From positions 3,410,001-3,474,000 of the forward strand of contig NZ_JBPJAQ010000001.1 in assembly GCF_051172195.1 (NCBI RefSeq): a stretch of 64,000 nt of DNA. Reading direction: 5' to 3'. Under the pieces are notes generated by a model, which saw nothing but the letters and a program-made list of their open reading frames with translations, was not told where the DNA came from and made no database searches. Positions 7,830-16,769 of the stretch are shown here, one piece after another. Positions within the stretch are counted from its first letter, which is position 1. The number at the start of each line of letters is the position of its first letter. Source of the stretch: Paludibaculum fermentans_A. Lineage in GTDB: Bacteria > Acidobacteriota > Terriglobia > Bryobacterales > Bryobacteraceae. The position numbers and the translations under genes were made by a program.

Positions 7830-9392
7830 ATGCGCATCACCGCCCTACTCACACTCCTGCCCATGGCGTTCCTCCCTATGACCGCCGCCGACCGCGTCCG
7901 CACCGCCTCCGGCACACTCGAAGGCGCCCCCGGAACCAACTCCGCCATCCGCACTTTCAAGGGTGTCCCCTTCGCCGCCCCACCCGTCGGCGACCTCCGC
8001 TGGAAAGCGCCCCAGCCCATGCCGAAGTGGAAAGGCGTCCGCCCCGCCACCGCCTTCGGAGCCCGCTGCATGCAGGCCCACATCTACGACGACATGATCT
8101 TCCGCGACCCCGGTCCCAGTGAAGACTGCCTCACCCTCAACATCTGGACCCCCGCCAAATCAGCGAAGGAAAAGCTGCCGGTCATGTTCTGGGTCCACGG
8201 CGGCGGCTTCCAGGCCGGAGGCTCCTCTGAGCCCCGCCAGGACGGCGAAGTCCTCGCCGCCAAAGGCGTCATCGTCGTCAGCGTGAACTACCGCATGGGC
8301 ATCTTCGGCTTCTTCGCCCACCCGGAACTCACGAAGGAGTCCGGCCACAACGCCTCCGGTAACTACGGCCTCATGGACCAGGCCGAAGCCCTGCGCTGGG
8401 TCAAACACAACATCAAAGCCTTCGGCGGCGACCCCAACAACATCACCATCTTCGGCGAATCCGCCGGATCGTTCTCCGTCAGCGCCCTCATGTCGTCACC
8501 CCTCTCTCGCGACCTCATGACCCGCGCCATCGGCGAAAGCGGAGCGTTCTTCGGCGCCACCCTCAGCGCCCGCAACCTCGCGGAATCCGAGCAGGCCGGC
8601 GTCAAATTTGCCGCCGACCAAAAAGCCGATAATCTCGCCGCCCTCCGGGCTATCCCCGCCGATAAACTGTTGGACGCCACGAAGAACAGTCGCGGTGGGT
8701 TCGGCCCCAACATCGACGGCTACTTCTTCCCCACCTCGGCTGCCGAAATCTACGCCGCCGGCAAGCAGGCCCATATCCCGCTAATGGCCGGCTGGAACTC
8801 CGACGAAATGCCCTATCAGGCCCTGATGGGGAACGCGAAGCAGAAGCTCACCGCCGAGCGCTTCCAGCAGCAGGCCCGCGACCGCTACAAGGACGATGCC
8901 GGCGCGTTCCTCAAGGTCTACACGGCAGCCAGCGACGCCGATGCCCTCAACTCCGCCAAAGCCCTCGACGGCGACCTCTTCATCGCCTACGGCACCTGGA
9001 AGTGGATCAACACCCACGCTAAAACCGCCGCCAGTCCCGTGTATCAATACGTGTTCGACCGCGTCCGCCCCGCGCTCCCCGGCAAATCCATCCCCGGCAT
9101 GGAGCCCGGCTCCTACGGCGCCGTCCACGCCTCGGAGATCGAATACGTCTTCGGAGCCCTCGACTCCAACAAGGCGTTCGACTGGCAGTCGGACGACCGC
9201 AAAGTCTCGGAACTCCTCCAGAACTACTGGACCAACTTCGCCAAAACCGGCGACCCGAACGGCCCCGGCCTCCCCAAGTGGCCCGCCTACACCCCCACGG
9301 CCAACCAGGTGATGCATCTGGACGTGGAAGCCAAGGCCCAGCCCGAAACCACCCGAGCCCGTTACGAGTTCCTCGACGCCCACGCCAAATAG
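7830..9392 (+). CDS. Secreted type B carboxylesterase
   Basis: A 520-residue alpha/beta-hydrolase of the carboxylesterase/p-nitrobenzyl esterase family, with an N-terminal signal (cleavage near residue 20, MTAAD). The oxyanion segment HGGG is at 123-126, the nucleophile elbow GESAGS puts the catalytic Ser at 211, the acid is probably in NSDEMP (about 325), and the catalytic His is at 433 in VHASEIEYVFG. The full triad is present and the length is normal. It should hydrolyse carboxylic esters outside the cytoplasm; natural substrate unknown. Third codon positions are strongly C-rich, like its neighbours. Confidence 0.92.
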   Translation: MRITALLTLLPMAFLPMTAADRVRTASGTLEGAPGTNSAIRTFKGVPFAAPPVGDLRWKAPQPMPKWKGVRPATAFGARCMQAHIYDDMIFRDPGPSEDCLTLNIWTPAKSAKEKLPVMFWVHGGGFQAGGSSEPRQDGEVLAAKGVIVVSVNYRMGIFGFFAHPELTKESGHNASGNYGLMDQAEALRWVKHNIKAFGGDPNNITIFGESAGSFSVSALMSSPLSRDLMTRAIGESGAFFGATLSARNLAESEQAGVKFAADQKADNLAALRAIPADKLLDATKNSRGGFGPNIDGYFFPTSAAEIYAAGKQAHIPLMAGWNSDEMPYQALMGNAKQKLTAERFQQQARDRYKDDAGAFLKVYTAASDADALNSAKALDGDLFIAYGTWKWINTHAKTAASPVYQYVFDRVRPALPGKSIPGMEPGSYGAVHASEIEYVFGALDSNKAFDWQSDDRKVSELLQNYWTNFAKTGDPNGPGLPKWPAYTPTANQVMHLDVEAKAQPETTRARYEFLDAHAK

Positions 9393-9440
9393 CCCGTGCG
9401 GACGCCGCCAGGGCCATTCGTCCGCTGTCCCAATGCCGCC

Positions 9441-9521
9441 GGGGACGTTCATCCTCTGTCCCAAAACGCAGATGTCTGCAGCACTGATAGTGCCGAAGGT
9501 GGACAGAGCGGGAACGTCCCC
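9441..9521 (+). repeat. Dispersed palindromic element, complete copy
   Basis: An 81-bp element from head GGGGACGTTCATCCTCTGTC to tail GGACAGAGCGGGAACGTCCC (ends 9521). A decayed head (TTCGTCCGCTGTCCCAA) is visible just before it at about 9417-9433. It lies between two same-direction genes. Confidence 0.85.
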
Positions 9522-9624
9522 CAGCCGTAACTCCCCAGCCGCCGGGTCTTGCCGTTCCGCGATCCGTAGCCATACACTCACCCCAATGCCACACCCCCGT
9601 CACCCCCGGCTTACGCGCAACGCA

Positions 9625-9630
9625 TAAACT
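9625..9630 (+). promoter_or_regulatory. Possible -10 element of the metallo-hydrolase gene
   Basis: TAAACT in CATAAACTGG lies 21 bases before the ATG at 9651, resembling the arrangement upstream of the carboxylesterase. No Shine-Dalgarno site is visible in between. Confidence 0.3.
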
Positions 9631-9650
9631 GGTCACGGCACTCTACGCCC

Positions 9651-10793
9651 ATGCACTCAAACCAATTCCCGCCCGCCCTCCTGGCCCTGCTGGCCTTCGC
9701 CGCCGCGCCCCTCGGCCAAGCGCAATCCCAACCCTTCTCCTTCGACCCCGCCGATCCCCGCGAATCCGTCGCCGATAACGCCCCCAAACCGCCCTTCGTC
9801 TCCTCCGCCCGTCGTCTCCTCACGGCGCCCGAACTCAAAGACGCACCCGACGACTGGATCGCCAACTCCCTCGACTGGGTCAACTTCATCCTGGCCAACT
9901 ACCAGCCAGCCCTCGTCGAGACCCCCGTCCGCCGCGCCGCCATGATCCGCCTCGACGACGTCCTCCACATCGAATCCGCGCCCCGCAAGCCCATCGTCCA
10001 GCAATACTACAAGGCCCGTCTCGAAGCGGCGCTCCGCGAGATCGAAACCGCCCGCGTCACCACCGGGCTCCGCATCTGGAAGCTCTACAACCACGGCTTC
10101 CTCGTCCGCACCGCCAGCGTATCGATCGCCTTCGACATCGTCCCCGGAACCCGCGAACCCGGCTTCTCCATGCCCCAGGAATGGATCGACCGCCTGGCCG
10201 CCCAGGCCGACGCGCTCTTCATCAGTCACCAGCACGGCGACCATGCCAACCAGGCCGTCGCCCGTGCCTTCCTGGCCCTCCGCAAACCCGTCGTCGCGCC
10301 CGAAGACGTCTGGCCCAGCGAGCCCACCCTGGCCAAAGCCGTCACCCATCTGCCCCGCAACACCGGACCCGCCCAAGTCCTACCGCTGGCCAACGGGCGC
10401 AGCCTCACAGTCGTGCCGTACCCAGGCCACCAGGGTTCGCGCATCCTCGTGAACATCAGCCTCATCACCACACCCGAGGGCTTCACCATCGTCCAGACCG
10501 GCGATCAATCCGGCAGCGAGGCCGCCGGAGGAGACTTCGACTGGATCGCCCAGATTGGCCGCGATCACAAGGTCGACATCCTGATGCCCAACTGCTGGGC
10601 GAACGGCCTCGGCCGTATGGTCCGCGGCATCAATCCCGCCCTCGTCATCACCGGCCATGAGAATGAAATGGGACACGCCGTCGACCACCGCGAAGACTAC
10701 ACCCAAACCTATACGCGGCTCTTCCCCATCCGCTATCCGGCCATCGTCATGACCTGGGGCGAAAGCTTCCTCTACCAAAGGCCTCTTCGTTAA
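9651..10793 (+). CDS. Exported metallo-beta-lactamase-fold hydrolase
   Basis: A 380-residue protein with a signal peptide (to about residue 24, LGQAQS). The metal-binding HxHxDH motif is HQHGDH at 193-198. Further ligands are plausibly GHQG (after VVPYP), TGDQSG, and TGHENEMGH near the C-terminus. A helical leader domain of about 130 residues precedes the fold. This places it among exported MBL-fold hydrolases related to the UlaG/lactonase-like branch; substrate cannot be assigned. It follows the carboxylesterase on the same strand, but a repeat element lies between them. Confidence 0.85.
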   Translation: MHSNQFPPALLALLAFAAAPLGQAQSQPFSFDPADPRESVADNAPKPPFVSSARRLLTAPELKDAPDDWIANSLDWVNFILANYQPALVETPVRRAAMIRLDDVLHIESAPRKPIVQQYYKARLEAALREIETARVTTGLRIWKLYNHGFLVRTASVSIAFDIVPGTREPGFSMPQEWIDRLAAQADALFISHQHGDHANQAVARAFLALRKPVVAPEDVWPSEPTLAKAVTHLPRNTGPAQVLPLANGRSLTVVPYPGHQGSRILVNISLITTPEGFTIVQTGDQSGSEAAGGDFDWIAQIGRDHKVDILMPNCWANGLGRMVRGINPALVITGHENEMGHAVDHREDYTQTYTRLFPIRYPAIVMTWGESFLYQRPLR

Positions 10794-10834
10794 ACTGGCA
10801 CCGGCGCACTAGTCCGCGGCGATCGCAGTCCGCC

Positions 10835-10974
10835 GGGGACGTTCACGTCCCCTGTCCCAAAACCCAGGCTGTTCGAAGTCTCAACGGCAGTGGGGACGTT
10901 CGTCCCCTGTCCCAAAACGCAAACTGTCAGTAATCTCAACAAGAACTGCAGGCGGACAGGGCGAGAACGTCCCC
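10835..10974 (+). repeat. Dispersed palindromic element: one extra head plus one full copy
   Basis: A head-only copy starts at 10835 (GGGGACGTTCACGTCCCCTG) and a complete 83-bp copy follows at 10892-10974 (tail GGACAGGGCGAGAACGTCCC). The interior ACGCAAACTG is shared with the copies near 25 kb. It lies between convergent genes. Confidence 0.85.
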
Positions 10975-11014
10975 CAACCTCATCGCAACCCCCCCAGCCA
11001 CCGAGCCCCACCCC

Positions 11015-11758
11015 TCAAGCCACAGTCAACAGAATCGGAGCCCCGTCCGTCACCACCAGCGAGTGCTCGTAGTGCGCGGCCAGCCTCCTGTCGCGTGTCC
11101 GAACCGTCCACCCATCCGCATCCATCCGCATCGATCCGTCGCCCGCCGAAATAATCGGCTCGATCGTAATCACCAGACCGTGCGTCAACCTGGACCCGGA
11201 CCGCTTGTCGTAATAATTCGGCACACACGGTTCCTCGTGGATCGTCCGCCCCACTCCGTGCCCGCAAAATTCCTTCATCACGCTGAACCCGCACTTCCGC
11301 ACGGTCCGTTCCACCGTCCGTCCAATCTCATAGATCCGGTAACCGGCCCGCGCCACGGACAGTGCCTGCTGGAACGCACTCTCCGCACAACGTGCCAGCG
11401 CTTCGGCCGTGGCGGAAACCCGCCCCACCGGCACCGTCACCGCCGCATCGGCCACGAAGCCATCCTTCTCCGCCGTGACGTCCAGCTTCACCAAATCGCC
11501 CTCTGCCAGCGTCCGTCGCCCCGGAATCCCGTGAATCGCCTCGTCGTTGACGCTGATGCAAGCCGTTCCTGGGAATCCGTAAACTTTCCGCGGCGACGCT
11601 TCCGCCCCATTCCGTGCCAGCACAGCCGCGCAGATCGCATCCAGTTCCGCTGTGGTGATGCCCGGCCTCACGGCCTTCGCCATTTCGTCCAGAGCCATCC
11701 GGACAATCCGTCCGATGGCGCGCAGTTGGTCCAGTTCAGCCTGCGACCGAATCGACAT
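11015..11758 (-). CDS. map: Type I methionine aminopeptidase
   Basis: A 247-residue M24A enzyme that removes the initiator methionine from nascent proteins. The five metal ligands can be placed: two aspartates in LDVTAEKDGFVADAA, the histidine in HGVGRTIHEEP, and two glutamates in TIEPII and YEHSLVV. Length matches the family and there is no zinc-finger extension. The gene is monocistronic or precedes no close partner: the next minus-strand gene upstream ends 19 bases away at 11778, so co-transcription with that exported protein is possible. Bacteria often carry extra map copies, so this may not be the housekeeping one. Confidence 0.93.
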   Translation of the reverse strand: MSIRSQAELDQLRAIGRIVRMALDEMAKAVRPGITTAELDAICAAVLARNGAEASPRKVYGFPGTACISVNDEAIHGIPGRRTLAEGDLVKLDVTAEKDGFVADAAVTVPVGRVSATAEALARCAESAFQQALSVARAGYRIYEIGRTVERTVRKCGFSVMKEFCGHGVGRTIHEEPCVPNYYDKRSGSRLTHGLVITIEPIISAGDGSMRMDADGWTVRTRDRRLAAHYEHSLVVTDGAPILLTVA

Positions 11759-11777
11759 TCAGAGAGCCCTCCCCAGT

Positions 11778-12275
11778 TCAGTACCTCTCCACCAGGTCCA
11801 ACGTGACACGGGTCATCCGGCCTTGGGCCGTCAGGAAACTGAGGGTATCTTCCTTCACCGCGCAGGCAGTTCCCTCGACAGTCTCACCATCCTTAAACCG
11901 CACGGTGCATCGTGCCCGCACCGCCCCCGCCTCAGCATTTCGTTTGGGCGCCGGCAGCATGCCGTCCGGAAACACGGTCGACTGCGGCACCGGCTTCTCC
12001 CGGACAAATTCCTTGTTGACGATCAGCGCCGGACTCTCCTTCGCCGGCTCCACCGGAGACGGCGCAGCTTCATGCGGAGCATCGTACCCAGTGCCCCACC
12101 AGCCCCCGTACGGCTGCCAGTATCGACCGCCCGGCCGGTACACTCGCGGAGGACCCGCCGCCGGCCTGCCGCCTTTCACTCCGGATTCGACCGGCGCTCC
12201 AACAAACGCCGGCTTACGCGCCTGGCCCCAAACGCTCACCGCCAACAGGCAAATCAACACTGTCGCGTTCCGCAT
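11778..12275 (-). CDS. Small exported protein of unknown function
   Basis: A 165-residue protein starting at the ATG at 12275 (GAGGGTAGCGGT lies just upstream), with a signal peptide MRNATVLICLLAVSVWGQA. A Pro/Gly/Tyr-rich middle (RPGGRYWQPYGGWWGTGY) is followed by a basic/valine-rich C-terminal region with RCTVRFKDGETVEGTACAV and a closing TRVTLDLVERY. The C-terminal part looks like a small beta-barrel of the kind found in PilZ- or SH3-like folds, but no family can be named. An upstream frame extension lacks protein character and overlaps the divergent oxidoreductase. Confidence 0.6.
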   Translation of the reverse strand: MRNATVLICLLAVSVWGQARKPAFVGAPVESGVKGGRPAAGPPRVYRPGGRYWQPYGGWWGTGYDAPHEAAPSPVEPAKESPALIVNKEFVREKPVPQSTVFPDGMLPAPKRNAEAGAVRARCTVRFKDGETVEGTACAVKEDTLSFLTAQGRMTRVTLDLVERY

Positions 12276-12287
12276 ACCGCTACCCTC

Positions 12288-12293
12288 TATAAT
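12288..12293 (+). promoter_or_regulatory. Possible -10 hexamer giving a leaderless transcript
   Basis: A perfect TATAAT lies 7 bases before the GTG start of the molybdopterin oxidoreductase, so transcription would begin at or next to the start codon. No ribosome-binding site is present, consistent with leaderless translation. The -35 region is poor. Confidence 0.4.
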
Positions 12294-12300
12294 CAATATA

Positions 12301-14271
12301 GTGAAAGACGTCCGGCACTCGACCTGCGCTCTCGACTGCCCCGATGCCTGCTCGATTCTGGTCACCATCGACCAGGGCCGCGCGACGCACCTTCGCGGCA
12401 ATCCCAACCATTCCGTTACTCAGGGTTTCCTGTGCGGCAAGGTAGCTCGCTACCTCGACCGCCAATATCACCCGGATCGCCTCCAATACCCCCTGCGCCG
12501 CACCGGCCCCAAAGGCCAGGGTCAGTTCACGCGCATCTCCTGGGACGAGGCACTGGATGAGATTGTTGCCAACTTAAAAGCCTTAGCGGCCCAGTACGGC
12601 CCTGAGTCTATCCTGCCGTATAGTTACGCCGGCACCATGGGCTACCTCCAGGGCGGCTCCATGGACCGCCGCTTCTTCCATCGCCTCGGCGCTTCCCGGC
12701 TCGACCGCACCATCTGCGCCTCCGCAGGGGCCGCCGGCTTCATGGAAGCCTACGGCATCCGCATGGGCACCCCACCCCAGCAGTTCGCCGAGTCGAAATA
12801 CATCATCGCCTGGGGCGCCAACATCCTCACCACCAACGTCCACCTCTGGCCGTTCATCGTTGAGGCCCGCCGCCGTGGCGCCAAACTCGTCGTCATCGAT
12901 CCCGTCGTCACAAAGGTCGCCTCCCTCGCCGACTGGCACCTCATGCCTTATCCCGGCAGCGACCTCGCCCTCGCCCTGGGACTGATGCATGTCATCTTCC
13001 GCGACGGCCTCGACCGCTACCAGGGCGATACCGCCTCCCTCCGCCAACGCGCCGCCGAATTCCCGCCGCAACGCGTCGCCGAACTCACCGGCATCCCGGC
13101 CGATCAGATCGAAACCCTGGCTCGCGAATACGCCACCACCCGGCCCGCCGCCATCCGGCTCAATTACGGAGTCCAGCGCAGCGAACGCGGCGGCAAGGCC
13201 GTGCGCGCCATCTCCCTCCTGCCCGCCCTCTGCGGCTATTGGGACGAACGCGGCGGCGGCCTCCAACTCACCACCTCCGGCGCCTTCGACATCAACCGCG
13301 AAGCCCTCGAACGCCCCGATCTCGGCACCCCCGCGCGTACCCTCAATATGTCCGTCCTCGGCCGCGCCCTCACCGAAGTCAACGATCCGCCCGTCAAAGC
13401 CCTCATCGTCTATAATTCCAACCCCGGAGCCATCGCCCCCAACCAGGCCCTCGTCCGCCAGGGCCTCGGCCGCGAAGATCTCTTTACGGTCGTCCTCGAT
13501 CACTTTCAAACCGACACCGCCGACTGGGCCGACATCGTCCTGCCCGCGACTACCTTCCTGGAACATACCGATCTCTACATGGCTTACGGCCATTACGACC
13601 TCCAACTCGCCCGGCCCGCTGTCGACCCGCCCGGCGAAGCCCGCCCCAATGTCGAGATCTTCCGCGCTCTCGCCCAACGCATGGGCTTCACTGAGCCCTG
13701 CTTTGCCGACTCAAGTGACGACATGATTCGGCAATTGCTGGATTCCGGCAGCAGCCGGCTCCAGGGCATCACGCTGGAGCGTCTCGAGCAGGAGCACGCC
13801 ATCTCCCTCAACATCCCGGACCTCCCCATGGCCGGACGGCCCGTCGATATGGACGCCGCCACGCTCGACTACACGCCGCCGCGCGAAAGCCGCCTCGGTC
13901 GCGAACACCCCTACCCCCTGGAACTCGTCAGCTCGAAAAACCACGACAGCCTCAATTCGACCTTCGGCGTACACAAAGCAACCGACGCCCAGACCGCCGT
14001 CCTCCAGCTCCACCCCGAGGACGCCGCCGCCCGCGGCATCCAGGATGGGGAAGAGGTCGAAGTCTTCAACCATCGCGGCAAGGTTAGGCTCAAAGCCAAG
14101 GTCGGCCCCACCGTTCGCCCCGGAGTCGTGCGGGCTCCGTCTGTCCGCTGGGCCCGCCAGGCGCCCGACGGGTTTAACGTGAATGTCCTTATCTCCGATC
14201 GCCTCACCGACATTGGCGGCGGACCCTGTTTCTACAATTGTCTAGTGGAGGTAAGGCGTTGCGGCGCATAG
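12301..14271 (+). CDS. Molybdopterin-dependent oxidoreductase with a [4Fe-4S] site
   Basis: A 656-residue DMSO-reductase-superfamily protein. The N-terminal cluster motif is C-x3-C-x3-C-x27-C (TCALDCPDAC ... GFLCGKV). The Mo-bisMGD domains follow, with the dinucleotide-binding block YIIAWGANILTTNVHLWPF and a C-terminal molydopterin-binding beta-barrel (LELVSSKNHDSLNSTFG ... DGEEVEVFNHRG). The GTG at 12301 starts the recognisable protein; a longer upstream frame is antisense to the exported protein gene. There is no TAT signal, so it is cytoplasmic, and no small-subunit or maturation gene is nearby. It resembles free-standing formate-dehydrogenase/nitrate-reductase-like enzymes; substrate unknown. 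Confidence 0.9.
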   Translation: MKDVRHSTCALDCPDACSILVTIDQGRATHLRGNPNHSVTQGFLCGKVARYLDRQYHPDRLQYPLRRTGPKGQGQFTRISWDEALDEIVANLKALAAQYGPESILPYSYAGTMGYLQGGSMDRRFFHRLGASRLDRTICASAGAAGFMEAYGIRMGTPPQQFAESKYIIAWGANILTTNVHLWPFIVEARRRGAKLVVIDPVVTKVASLADWHLMPYPGSDLALALGLMHVIFRDGLDRYQGDTASLRQRAAEFPPQRVAELTGIPADQIETLAREYATTRPAAIRLNYGVQRSERGGKAVRAISLLPALCGYWDERGGGLQLTTSGAFDINREALERPDLGTPARTLNMSVLGRALTEVNDPPVKALIVYNSNPGAIAPNQALVRQGLGREDLFTVVLDHFQTDTADWADIVLPATTFLEHTDLYMAYGHYDLQLARPAVDPPGEARPNVEIFRALAQRMGFTEPCFADSSDDMIRQLLDSGSSRLQGITLERLEQEHAISLNIPDLPMAGRPVDMDAATLDYTPPRESRLGREHPYPLELVSSKNHDSLNSTFGVHKATDAQTAVLQLHPEDAAARGIQDGEEVEVFNHRGKVRLKAKVGPTVRPGVVRAPSVRWARQAPDGFNVNVLISDRLTDIGGGPCFYNCLVEVRRCGA

Positions 14272-14783
14272 CTGTTCTTGTGCTGCTGGCAGGAGTTCTC
14301 GCAGCCGGGTGTAAACGCAAGCACCACCCCAATCCCTCCGCCACCATAGAAGAGGAGTCCGAGCTCGCCAGTTCCATCAGTGTGGCCGAGCCCCGTGACG
14401 CCTCCCAACTCCTCAGCGGCTTCTACAACCTCGAACAGAACGCCTGGCGCTGGAGCATGAAGAAGTTCGCCGTCACCCTCGCCCCGCCGCTGAATGGCGC
14501 CCTGCGCGGCGCGACCCTCGAACTCCATTGCTCCCTGCCCGACGTCATCGCCGCCAAAATGCTGGGCGTCTCCGTCACCCCCATCGTCGGCGCCACCCGG
14601 CTGGCCTCCGTCCGCATCGACAAGGCTGGCGACCAAGTCCTGAAGTTTGACGTCCCCATCGAGCCCCTCAAGCAGGACGCCATTATCGTCCAGTTCGAAC
14701 TCGATAAGGCGATCGGCCCGGATGCCGCAGACTCCCGCGAGTTGGGGCTTGTTGTCTCACGTATTGGGTTTGTCTCAAAATGA
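14259..14783 (+). CDS. Lipoprotein related to the C-terminal domain of the next gene
   Basis: Starts at TTG 14259, which has GGAGGT six bases upstream; a farther TTG at 14238 would overlap the previous gene. The 174-residue product has a lipobox (VLAAGC), then a beta-rich domain. Its segment SGFYNLEQNAWRWSMKKFAV and its end RELGLVVSRIGFVSK align with GEGWYPSDFPWRWMGKSAEV and RELGVVFGRIGTR in the downstream protein, so the two share a domain. The stop overlaps the next ATG (ATGA), indicating translational coupling. It is probably anchored in the membrane near its partner. Function unknown; a carbohydrate-binding role is a guess. Confidence 0.75.
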   Translation: MRRIAVLVLLAGVLAAGCKRKHHPNPSATIEEESELASSISVAEPRDASQLLSGFYNLEQNAWRWSMKKFAVTLAPPLNGALRGATLELHCSLPDVIAAKMLGVSVTPIVGATRLASVRIDKAGDQVLKFDVPIEPLKQDAIIVQFELDKAIGPDAADSRELGLVVSRIGFVSK

Positions 14784-16624
14784 GTCGCCTGAAGACCGGA
14801 CTCTTCTGGGCGCTGCCCACGCTGTTCTTTGTCTGGGTGTATTGGTACGGACTGCGCGCCTGGTTCCAGCAGGACGACTTTGCCTGGCTCGCCCAGCGCA
14901 ACGGCATCCACAACTGGCACGATTTCTTCGAATCGCTGTTCGTCCCCCGAGCGCAGGGCACCCTTCGTCCGTGGAGCGAACGTCTCTTCTTTATCGTTTT
15001 TTTTGATAGGTTTGGCCTCGACCACCGCCCTTACCATCTGCTGGTTGCCTTCACCCAGATCGCCAATCTCCTGCTGCTCCAATCCATCACCCTGCGCCTC
15101 AGCGGCTCACGAGTCGCCGCCTTGGTCGCTCCCATCATCTGGGCGTCGAATGTCGGCCTGGCGACACCCGTGTCCTGGTTATCGTCATACAACGAGGTGC
15201 TTTGCGCTTTCTTCCTGCTCCTCGCGTTCTGGTTGCTCATCCGCGGACACTTTGTCTGGCAGGTTGTCGTCTTTGTACTCGGCTTCGGCGCCCTGGAGTT
15301 GAACATCATCTATCCGGCCCTGGCCGCCGCCTGGTGCCTGCTGTACCAGCGTGACCGCCTCAAGAGGACCATGTGGCTCTTTTCGGTCAGTGCCGTGTAC
15401 GCTTTGATCCACTTTAAGGTCGCCGCCAATCCGAAGGAAGGTGTCTATGCCCAGCACTGGGACCTCGCGGTCGTCAGTACCTACTTCCGCTACTGGGGGA
15501 CCGCCTTGGCGGCCGGCGTCAACCCGTCGAAGTTCCACCGGCTGCCGGAATCGTTTTGGACCGTAAACGCGTGGATACTTGCGGCAATTTTGACGGTGTT
15601 TGGTATCTGGGTTTGGCGCCGGGGCGAGAAGCTGCCGGCGCTTGGTTTTCTCTGGTTTTCGGCGTCCATTGCCCCGGTCCTGTCCCTGCGCGATCACTTC
15701 ACCGATTACTATCTGGCCATTCCTTCCATAGGGTTAGCGCTGATTTTCGGGTCTTTGGCGCAATCGGCATGGCAGTCGAACCGCTGGCTGTGGCGGCTTG
15801 GAGCAGTCGGAGTGATGGGCGCGCACCTCACTTTTGCGTTGCCGATAAATCGTCAAATCACGATATGGCGATATGAACGGGGCCACAGGGTCAGGGCGCT
15901 GGTCGAAGGATTGGAACGCGCACACGAGCTACATCCCGACAAAGTGCTCTTTGTCCAGGGTGTCGACTCCGATTTGTTCTGGTCCGGGTATTATGACCAG
16001 CCGTATCACCTTTTTGGTGTCAGCGACGTGTACATCTTACCGGGCGGCATTCAACTCATCGAGGCGCACCCGGAGTTGGGTGACCTGACCCAATTTGTCG
16101 CCTCGCCCGGCTTCACGGCGCGGGTTGTGTCCAAGGGACACGGCGCTGTGTACTCATACGAGGGTAACGTCCTGCGGAATATCACCCGGCGCTATGCCAG
16201 GCAGATGCCGCCGGAGTGGCTGGCCCTGCGTCCCAAGGAGGTCAACGTCGGATTGCCCGACTTCCAGGGAGACCTCGGCGAAGGCTGGTATCCGAGCGAT
16301 TTTCCGTGGCGCTGGATGGGCAAGTCCGCCGAAGTTCGGGTGGCGGGGCCCGAAAGGGCTAGTGAGAAACTTTACATCGCCGGCTACTGCCCGAAGGAGT
16401 ACCTGAAGACTCCACTCAAGCTGCGGGTTCTGGTGGATGGCCAGCCTGTGGGTGAAGCCACCGTGACCTCCGCAAACGATTCATTCGAGTACACTTTTGA
16501 CCTTCCGGCGGCGCTCACCGGGCGTCCGGAAATGGTCGTCCGGATCGAATCCGCCCGCACGGTGAAACCACCGGATGATGGCCGGGAACTGGGCGTTGTC
16601 TTCGGCCGGATTGGGACCAGGTAA
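14780..16624 (+). CDS. Polytopic GT-C-like membrane protein with C-terminal beta domain
   Basis: A 614-residue protein with about ten hydrophobic segments in residues 8-360 and a soluble remainder. After the first membrane segment comes AWFQQDDFAWL, an acidic motif in the first exported loop, as in GT-C glycosyltransferases that use lipid-linked sugars. Residues about 370-480 form a soluble linker and about 485-614 a beta-rich domain shared with the upstream lipoprotein. It overlaps that gene by four bases. It likely modifies an envelope glycan or protein, but donor and acceptor are unknown. It could also be a non-enzymatic mannosyltransferase-like protein. Confidence 0.72.
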   Translation: MSRLKTGLFWALPTLFFVWVYWYGLRAWFQQDDFAWLAQRNGIHNWHDFFESLFVPRAQGTLRPWSERLFFIVFFDRFGLDHRPYHLLVAFTQIANLLLLQSITLRLSGSRVAALVAPIIWASNVGLATPVSWLSSYNEVLCAFFLLLAFWLLIRGHFVWQVVVFVLGFGALELNIIYPALAAAWCLLYQRDRLKRTMWLFSVSAVYALIHFKVAANPKEGVYAQHWDLAVVSTYFRYWGTALAAGVNPSKFHRLPESFWTVNAWILAAILTVFGIWVWRRGEKLPALGFLWFSASIAPVLSLRDHFTDYYLAIPSIGLALIFGSLAQSAWQSNRWLWRLGAVGVMGAHLTFALPINRQITIWRYERGHRVRALVEGLERAHELHPDKVLFVQGVDSDLFWSGYYDQPYHLFGVSDVYILPGGIQLIEAHPELGDLTQFVASPGFTARVVSKGHGAVYSYEGNVLRNITRRYARQMPPEWLALRPKEVNVGLPDFQGDLGEGWYPSDFPWRWMGKSAEVRVAGPERASEKLYIAGYCPKEYLKTPLKLRVLVDGQPVGEATVTSANDSFEYTFDLPAALTGRPEMVVRIESARTVKPPDDGRELGVVFGRIGTR

Positions 16625-16769
16625 GGTCAACCTTCACGCTTCAGCATTAATTTTCGTCCTTTGTTGAGAGGAATGCGGAATTGCTGAAACATCTTGATGG
16701 ATATTGCGTCTGTACGAATACGCTCATAATGATTTCTGTTGCAACGGCCGATGAGGTGCAGTATGCTAG

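Noticed and set aside
10890..11072. ORF beginning MGTFVPCPKTQT
   Set aside because: Created by the dispersed palindromic element; similar peptides arise from other copies, so it is a repeat artefact.
11803..12300. N-terminal extension of the molybdopterin oxidoreductase
   Set aside because: The extension is antisense to a signal-peptide-bearing exported protein; the family N-terminus starts at GTG 12301.
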